Assembly (NCBI GenBank): GCA_037157565.1
Contig: JAZHRO010000022.1
Span: forward strand, 7,564,001 to 7,628,000
DNA: 64,000 bases
Direction: 5' to 3'
Source of the DNA: Thalassia testudinum
Lineage: Eukaryota > Streptophyta > Magnoliopsida > Alismatales > Hydrocharitaceae
Shown here: positions 56,455-64,000 of the stretch, in pieces
Layout of the letters: each line of letters begins with the position of its first letter
Numbering within the stretch: the first letter of the stretch is position 1
The notes under the pieces: generated by a model
What the model saw: only the letters and a program-made list of their open reading frames with translations
What the model was told of the DNA's origin: nothing
The model's database searches: none
Made by a program: the position numbers and the translations under genes

Positions 56455-58660
56455 TGATAAATGTTAGTTTATCATCATTCTTATGACCTAAAACAAACCT
56501 AGCTCTTAGGATTTTAACTCCACAAACAGGTTTTTGGGTTGCATTTAGGCATCAATTAGGTTAGGCATGCATTGCATATTTTGTTGTATTTTTGGCACGT
56601 TTATTTGAGTGTTAGGGATAAACAGATAGTTAGATTCTTAAAATCCTAGCACTCAAGAAGGCAGAAGATGAAGAAGAAGCTCCTTTCAGCTGGATTCCAG
56701 TTAGATCTAGCTCATCCTAGCTGGATCCCAGCTCACTCTAGCTGGATCAACTCATCCCTAGCTCCATTCAGGTCATCTCAGCTGAATGGTAGCTCTAGCT
56801 AGTTCACCTTAGCTCCATTCAGCTCACCTTAACTGAATGGTAGCTCAAACTAGCTCAAGTTAGTTGATCTCAGCTCCATTCCAGCTCCTCCAACTTAGAA
56901 GAGTTCACTGGAAGTTCAACTTGACTAGGACTAGCTACTAGCTAGACCTGGTCAGCTAAAGATGACCTTAATCAGGTTAGGCCATCTCAAGTCCATCTCC
57001 TGGAGGCTCAACTCAGCTCAACTTAGTTGAGCTGAGCTACTTAACCTAAGCTAGCTACTCTAGCTAGCTTAGTAATCTCTGGGAAGATCAGACTTAGCTT
57101 ACCTCAGCTCACATTAGCAGAAGCTAGCTCATCTTAGCTTGGCTTAGCAGCTAGAAAAGAACTAGCAAGCTAAGCTAGCTAACGTAGCTCCTTGCAGCTC
57201 TCTTCAGCAGCCACCAACTCCAGTGTAGCTCAAGATAGCTACCTCCAGCTCTTCTCCCTCAAAACCCTAGCTCCCTATGCCTACAACCCTACTCCCTACT
57301 AGCTAAGCTAGCTTAGTCACCTCCTTGGCCACTAAAACCTAACCCTAAAACCCACCTAACTACCTCCACCTACTAACCTTACCTAAGTCCACCTTAGCTA
57401 CCACCACTCCACCTCAATCTTGGCACCAACCCTATACACCCCTTCACCCCTCTCTACCACCAAAAGACACCACCAAATTCCCTCCAAAACCACCTAAAAA
57501 TGGTGCCAACTTTTTCCCTCTAAAACCCTTGAAATCCAACCCTACACCTACCCCTTCAACCCATCTCCACCCTCTATTTTTTCCCTCCAAAATCAACACC
57601 TTCTAGAAGGTATTTTTGGAGGGAAAACCAAGGCACTTCTTCATTTCCCTCCCATTTTTCCCTCCAAAAATAGCCAAGCACCCCTTCATTCCCCTCCAAA
57701 AAATACCATAACCACCCCCCTTCCCATCCTATAAATACCCTACCCTACCACCACATAATTCACATCTCCTCTCCATTAGTTAGGTTCCATCATCTTCATT
57801 TAGATTAGGTTCCATCTTCACGCCAACGAGGAAGAAGAAGAGAAGAAGATCAAGGGGGCACACACTCGCCCCCTTGGTGCCTTCTTCCTCTCCTTTTAAA
57901 GTACGAGATCTTCAACACTAAGGGGACGACTAAGCAAGAGGAGGAGCAAGGTGGTTGATGCCCACCTTGGAGGAAAGCTTGGAGGAGTTATCATATCAAA
58001 AGCAAGGAAGCAATCTTTTCAAGCACAGGAGCTGCTGTGCTTGGAGCAAGGACCATTCCTTCTTCATCATCTTTGGAGGATTTTTCTTCATCTCTATTTT
58101 ATTTGTATTATCTACTGTAGTTTCTCTTTTACTTTTAAGAAGCATGTAACTACTTGTCATTAACTCTACTAGTAAAACAAAGTTGTTTATTGCCTTCAAT
58201 TTCATGCTTTCAAGCTTAGTGTGTCTTTCATGTTACCATTAGTTTACTAGTGCGTCACACCCCTTCTCTTCTAATTACCCTAGGCGCACTTTCCTAGGGT
58301 GAGCTTAGAGGAGAAGGGTTCACCTTTGTCATTTAGGGGTAGTTGTAGCATAATTCATCTTGCATCAATCCTGATTATTTCCAAAACTATAAAAATAAAC
58401 AAAAACGAAAATCACAAAAATATATGTGTTTATTTGAGAAGAAAGAGAGAGAACCCATTCTTTGTGACTAACAAATTGGCCTCCTTGGATGACCCTATAT
58501 ATGCCACTATCTAGGTTTTATAAATGTAAAAGTGTGATTGCGGATTTATGCATTGTAACAACACTAATTACATCATTTAACAAACCGTGTATTTCTTGTA
58601 TCACTTTTTGTCAAAAATTGATCGCTAAAAAGCATGATTTGTAAAAAAGTCGTTGTAACA
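56455..58660 (+). mobile_element. LTR, family H, copy 2
   Basis: Same start as copy 1 (TGATAAA...TTTATCA). AGCT-rich region 56680-57310, TATA CTATAAATAC at 57729-57738, GAAGAAGAGAAGAAG leader at about 57830, and an end near GTCGTTGTAACA. No PBS follows. Small open frames at 57951-58205 are not recognisable. Confidence 0.6.
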
Positions 58661-59349
58661 CGCAATTTGGATCGCATTTAAATTTTTAAACTCCGAGTAC
58701 TTGGGAAAGTATTTGGGTTATCCCAAGAGAGGTAGGAATGCTTTAAACCAATTTTCTTGCTTGATCCTTGGAAATCAACTTCTTTTTGGGTTTTTGAAAT
58801 ATTTAATTTTTAGGGATTTTGAATACGGGAAAATTAATGCAGAGAGAGACGGAATTTGCAATACAAGAAAACAAAGCAACAAGTGTCTTGTTTCATCCAA
58901 CTCACTCCAACTAAGAAATGCTTGGAATAATGGATATAACAAAACACGATAGAAGAGCAACACAAGCTATTTAAAGGAATAATAGAGGAATGCTTCTTGA
59001 TTGAAAGAGTTTTACAATGGGGTTGGAGAACTCACAAGTGAAAGGAATTTCCACTTGTAACCTCCAACCAAAATTAGTACACTACTATGCAAAAGAAATA
59101 ACAAAATTGTAGAAGAAAGCTTAGGAAGATGATGTTGGTGATGATACTGCTTCCAAGAATTCCTGCTCTAGTCCTAGTTGCCCTAGGACCAAAAGGAAAT
59201 CTTCTCTCCTGGATGTCCTCCTTGTGGCAAACCCTAGGTGAGTGTGCCTCCTCCTTCTTGGTGTGGAAGATTTCCAATCCAAAAACTTCTCCCTAAGGTG
59301 GCGTGGACCACCTTCAGGATCTCCTCCTCTGGATGCCCTCCTTGCCTAG
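58661..59349 (-). other. Unassigned, possibly a minus-strand LTR fragment
   Basis: On the minus strand a CCTTTAAATAGC promoter-like box (about 58967-58978) is followed by a GTCTCTCTCTGCATTAATTT leader-like segment and preceded by C/T-rich DNA. No family match elsewhere in the window and no protein homology. Confidence 0.35.
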
Positions 59350-60000
59350 TGATAATAACGTCATCATCAGTCATAACTAGCTTTAATTAGTCACAATCAA
59401 GAGAAAACTGCTCCTACATAACCGCTAGAGAGTCATAATTCATTGCATATCATTTCTGAGAAGAATGCATTAAAATAGGGTTAAATCTGCAGTTTTAATA
59501 GAAGATCACAAATGTAGAATAATCATGAGGTTTCCCAAGGGTTAAATAAAGGTCAAATGAGCAATAATGACAAATAAGAGGGTCCGTGCAGATAGAAATA
59601 GGTTTTCGAGCATTTTAAGAATTAATGGACATTTAAAATCCTAATTACAGACCTACTTAATTAACAAAGGTTCTGGTCAGGATAAAATTCACCTAAACCT
59701 TCTAAAAATCATAGAAAGATATTCTATAAGGTTTGGCATCCTTTATTTGACCATTGGAGCCTATTTTGACCTAAAACAGAGCCTCAGACAGGAAGATGAC
59801 CTAATTTGGGTTTCTACGTAAATTACCCAATCAAACTTGGTCAAAACCTAAATTCAACTTCACGATCAAATTACTTGGGTGCAAATTAGTTTGTACCAAA
59901 ATTTAGACTCAATTAGAGATCATCTTGACCTAGTTTGCATTTTGATCCAGTCTGACTCCTCTCAAATAGCCCCTCAGCTTTTGAATTGTTTGTAATCAGG
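59350..60000 (+). mobile_element. Family-1 LTR, copy 4, left part
   Basis: Starts TGATAATAACGTCATCATC and aligns with copies 1 and 2 for about 620 bases (AACTTGGTCAAAACCTAAA and neighbouring blocks). Interrupted at 60001; resumes about 63440. Confidence 0.75.
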
Positions 60001-62190
60001 TGTTGGTGAAAATCGTAGCTCGCGTTCTTGATAAAAGCGTCGTAGTATAGTCGCGAAATACGATCCAACAAAGATATTATTTTATAAAAATAACGAGACT
60101 TTGAGTCCCCGTCGTTCGTCTCTGGGAGGCATTTGTTTACTTCTGAAATTGATTTTACTCTACTTTGTTTAGAATCGCATGCCAGTTCATGATTATTACA
60201 TATTTAGGTATGACATGCTTAGTTGCAAGAATATTAGGAGTTGGAAACAGGAAACTTGAATCACACAAAAAGAATGACAATTATTAAGCTCATGGTGATT
60301 TCAAACATATAGAGACAAATATATATATAAAAGCATTCTTCATTAATTCAACGGGAGAGTTGTTTGCACAAGGAAATCTAGAGGAAAGCTTATACCTAAA
60401 TGCTTAAAAATTAAACCTAGCTACCAGAAAACGATTGCATACAAGAATCTACGAGGGGATTTCGCATGCATCATTGGGGGAGAAATAAGACTACACTACT
60501 AAGTAGTAAATGAAAGCAGTAAATATACGAAAAGCTAAACTACTAATCTAGAAGAAGGAAGGGCATTCGGAGGTGGTCTCCGATAGCCTTTGAGTGGCTG
60601 AGAGAAGGAGGGATGGCCAATGGAGCTTAGGCCGGCCCTTGGAGAGAGGTTGGGGAGCTGATCCAGCTTCCTGGCGTGGAGATGGTGGTGGCCTCCATGG
60701 TGGTGCTCTACTCGTGGAGGTGGAGTGGATGGGAGTGGCTATCCTAAGTGGAATCAATGCCAAGGAAGTGAATGGGTGCAAATGGCCACCCATTGGGTCT
60801 TTTTATAGACCTAAGGGAAGCTCTCTAGAGAATTATGGAATTCTCTAGAGAGGCCTTTGGTGGGAGCTCGTGGGAGAGTGACAGAGAGAGGGTGGATGGT
60901 GGTTTTTAGATCCACCAAATGTGGATCTAAAAATTGAATGGCTCTTGGTTGCTATTTTTGGAAACCAAGGCAACCACACATGGTAGAGAGTTCTAGAGAA
61001 CTCTAGGCTAGGTATTTTCGTGTGGACGGTGTGTGTGGGTTGAAACTTAGGTGGCTAGGTTGATTAGGTTAGGTTCTAGTGGGTTTAGGTCAAGGTATGT
61101 CTCAAATTAAGGTTATAAACCCTAATTCACTAAGGTAAAGTGTAATTAAACTTAATACAAGTTTAATTGGGTGTGTGGAAACTTAATTGAGAATAAAACA
61201 ACTCAATTAATTTAGGTCTAGGTCAATTGGATTCTCACTGAGTCCAATTTGACAGTGTGTGCTGAGATCAGGGCTCAATTGGACTCAATGAGTCCAATTG
61301 AATAGGCTGATGGAATTGACTAAGATCCAAGTCAAATAGGTTTAGTGAGGCCCTAATTAGGTCCTTAGGGAGGTCTAGAGGTGATGTACTAGGATTAGGG
61401 CACCTTAATTTAGGTTCCTATGGGGTTGGAATTGGGTTTAAGGACTTAGAGATCCAAGATCAAGGCTTAAATCTCAAAACAGGAATTGGAGAGCAGTATC
61501 AGATGTCTAATAATATAATCAGACATCTTATACTCAAAAATCAGAAGTCCAGACCTGTTGTCTGGACATCCAATCAGAGTCAGGAAGGATTTCGGGTTCT
61601 GTTTTGGGTATTCTGCAGAAATTGGACGTCTGACAAAGTATCTGGACGTCCAATAACACTGCAGAAGTGGGTTTGAAGTGTGCGGGAGTTGGCTAAGGGT
61701 CCTGGACGTCCTATAACTTATCTGGACGTCCAGATAAGGGTTGGAACTAGGGTTTTAGGGCTTCCTAGGGTGTTGTGACCTAATCTAAGGGTGGCTAAGG
61801 CTTGGGGAGGTCTCTAGGCTCTCCTAGGGCTAGGATGGACCTAAGCTCTTCACATTTTACTGCTTTATTTCTACTTAATAGAATAGAAAACCTTTAACCC
61901 CCTTACATTATTATTCCTACATCTAAACTAGGCCTTCTGCTCCAGCTCTGCTACAACTCTTGTTATTTTAGATCCAGCTTCAGATCCTGCTCCAGATCCA
62001 ACTCCAGATCTGCTTATTGCCTGCAATCAACATAATGCACTTAATCAGCACATTATAACATTATTTTATGCATAGCTAAAGTAAAGAAGTAAAGATGCAG
62101 ATAATGCTTATGCGTGCATGAATTTCCCTAACTTATGCTAAGTTCTAGCCTAATCTAGGTCAATTAAGACCTATGATTGCTGCGCAATCA
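60001..62190 (-). mobile_element. 3' LTR of a minus-strand Athila-like element (element I)
   Basis: On the minus strand it starts with hairpin TGATTGC-GCA-GCAATCA (62190-62174) next to a polypurine tract and ends ATTTTCACCAACA (60001). TATA CTATAAAAAG at about 60799-60808, with a perfect CTCTCTAGAGAATT/AATTCTCTAGAGAG inverted repeat just upstream (60819-60850). Six GGACGTCC-type motifs lie at 61500-61740. The conserved box near 60105-60125 matches other LTRs. Family related to F copy 1. Confidence 0.8.
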
Positions 62191-62215
62191 TACCCCCATG
62201 CCTAAATCTTGCTAG
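62191..62215 (-). promoter_or_regulatory. Polypurine tract and hairpin of element I
   Basis: Minus strand: hairpin TTGCTAG/CTAGCAA, then ATTTAGGCATGGGGGTA, then the LTR. Same arrangement as the other elements. Confidence 0.82.
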
Positions 62216-63440
62216 TCCCTAGCAAATGTAAGACTAAATTATTTATAGCAAGGGTCCCTACGGGACTGATTATTTTATCAAGTGTATGCCTCGAGGTTTT
62301 TCTCCTTTTTGTTTTCATCCTATGCTCTAGAAATCCAGACAATTGTGAAAGTGCGGCTATGTAACTTTTGCAATGGATTCGAGTGAAAACTAATATACCT
62401 CTAAAGCCTGTACTTGACCCCTAGTAGAAATTCTAGCGGAATAGGCGAACTTTTTCCCTAGCGGTATTCAAAATATTCTATGAATTTCACCCCAGCTTTA
62501 GGCTTAGGTAGAGAATCTCTGAGGGAAAAGATTATATCTTTGGTGGCTCACTCTCACCTGGTGCTACATAGAGACTAATACTACAGAATCTAGATTCCCG
62601 GATTACTAAGTAACTCAACTTAGAAAAAGACGAGAAAAACTATGCTCTCTTTGATTCCTTTGTATTCATTCTCTCTTACTCTTTTTCTTGGAGCTCACTA
62701 TCTCACTAGATTCATACATATGATCTATATTTGGTGGTCTCACTAGGCATTAACACTTTAATTGAGTTCTCATAACCCTAACACTAAGTCGGAATTCCTC
62801 AGCTAGTATTTGGGTGGTCAGAAACACAAGAAAAATAGGTTAAGGCCATATTTAGTGGAGCTCAATTTGGTGGTATTGCCTCGATGAAATAAACACTAAA
62901 TATTCATTCTTTTTTTTTCTTTGCTTTTTCTTCTTTTTTAAGTTTTTTTTTTCAATTTTTCTTTCTTTTCATCATTTTATTTTCATTTCAATTTTTTTTT
63001 CCCTTTTTTTCAGCATAACACAACTGGCATACATCCATGAACTTTATTGAGGAGGCATTATTAGGGATTGGTGGTACTCAAGAGACATTGGGTGGCTTAT
63101 TTTGTGGAAGTGCCTGCTCACGGCACTAGGAGAGACGGATAGGACGGTGTATTTCTGACCTTGACATCGATACCCTCATTCAGCCGAGGATTCCGTAAAG
63201 AATGGTTGTAACCATCCACCTTAGCCCTGGTTTTCTGAAAACTCGCTCTCCTCATATTTGCCTTATTTGGTGGCTCTCAAAATTTCGTACAAAAATGTAT
63301 ACGTGGGAACCGAGAGCGAAAACTATGTCTAATCTCAGAGTATCATCACCTAATTATCTAGGATTCCAGATTCCTCGCACTAATCTTAGAGCACCAGTAC
63401 ACTCTACTCTCATCTCACACTATTTGGTGGATTTTTAGAG
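62216..63440 (-). mobile_element. 3' UTR of element I, truncated
   Basis: Non-coding, with T-rich stretches (about 62910-63010) and a plus-strand motif TTTGGTGG recurring about six times (62540-63440). The rest of the body and the 5' LTR are absent. The right edge is placed by where family-1 LTR sequence resumes and is approximate. Confidence 0.55.
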
Positions 63441-64000
63441 GAAAATTTGCTGTGAAGGAGATTGGTCCCCTATGCTGTGAAGGAGAAATCTCTAAAGAAG
63501 AGAAGAAGGAGAGGGCTCGAGAAGAGAAGGTGAAGAGAAGAAAGGGAAGGCTCATGTAGAACGTCTGAAGAGAAGAAGAAAGAAGAAGCTAAAGCAGAAG
63601 AGAGAAGAAAAATGCTTTAAGAAGCCTGATCATTAAGTCGTCTAATCGACATGCTAGACATCTAATTACTGTAGCATTCAAGCTACTGTTGGGTTATTTG
63701 GTTTAATTGAGATATCTGATATGCATGTCTGATTGGGGTTAATAATCGATGATTCAAATCACCATTATTTTGTCTTGATCTCTTTTTATTATAATGAACT
63801 CTTGAAATACTTTTGCTTATTATTGAATATCATTTGAGTAGATTGTTATTCATTGAATATCTTGTATCTTGCTCCATTTATGGTGTTCATTTATATGCAA
63901 TTAAAGATTAGCGCATGAATTTCATATTTTCTCCCTGTGTTTGACCTCGGACTTCATTTCTAGATTTCGAGTAATAAATTTTATCTGTTGATTGAGCTAT
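63441..64000 (+). mobile_element. Family-1 LTR, copy 4, right part (runs off window)
   Basis: GA-rich tract at 63480-63610, then an ATTACTGTAGCA segment and the CCCTGTGTTTGACCTCGG box (63933-63950), as in copies 1-3. Compared with copy 2, more than 1 kb including the promoter is missing across the element I insertion. Confidence 0.7.

Overview
This window reads as intergenic DNA of a large, repeat-rich flowering-plant genome. The evidence is several families of Ty3/Gypsy LTR retrotransposons of the Athila type, with primer-binding sites matching the 3' end of plant tRNA-Asp, plus a decayed plant two-pore K+ channel gene. I see no intact cellular gene, rRNA, true tRNA gene, CRISPR array or bacterial feature. 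The species cannot be named from sequence alone.

Layout. 1-3899: 3' end of an LTR element and its long 3' LTR (family 1). 3900-4961: remnant of another Gypsy LTR. 5207-6098 (-): TPK-type K+ channel pseudogene. 7439-10997: a retrocopied mRNA with poly(A) and 14-bp target-site duplications, split by a family-1 LTR (7557-10143). 12016-26653 (-): an autonomous Athila-like element (3' LTR, 3' UTR, decayed IN-RNaseH-RT) that hosts a complete non-autonomous relative (14212-21997, duplication GTAGC) and a family-1 solo LTR (25316-26625, duplication CTTTT). 26673-27889 plus 43687-45334: an AT-rich repeat, with an inverted relative at 48096-50960. 27895-43681: a 15.8-kb composite flanked by ATTTA, ordered LTR-B, gag-pro-RT fragment, LTR-C, LTR-C, non-autonomous body, LTR-B. 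45335-58660: a run of LTRs and LTR fragments (families F, G, H). 59350-64000: a family-1 LTR split by a truncated minus-strand element (60001 to about 63440).

How the parts relate. Two non-autonomous copies carry no gag-pol but share an unrecognised ~400-600-codon reading frame. They also share PBS, leader motifs, 3' UTR hairpins and polypurine-tract context with the gag-pol elements, which fits a helper/parasite relationship. The back-to-back C LTRs, joined by 7 bases (TTTTGTA) that look like the untrimmed ends of linear cDNA, fit integration of a 2-LTR circle into a related element by homologous recombination. The LTRs also share modules that standard annotation would miss: a terminal hairpin whose stem changes but still pairs, a hairpin before the polypurine tract, a tRNA-like A-box/B-box module in U3, and palindromes upstream of the TATA box.
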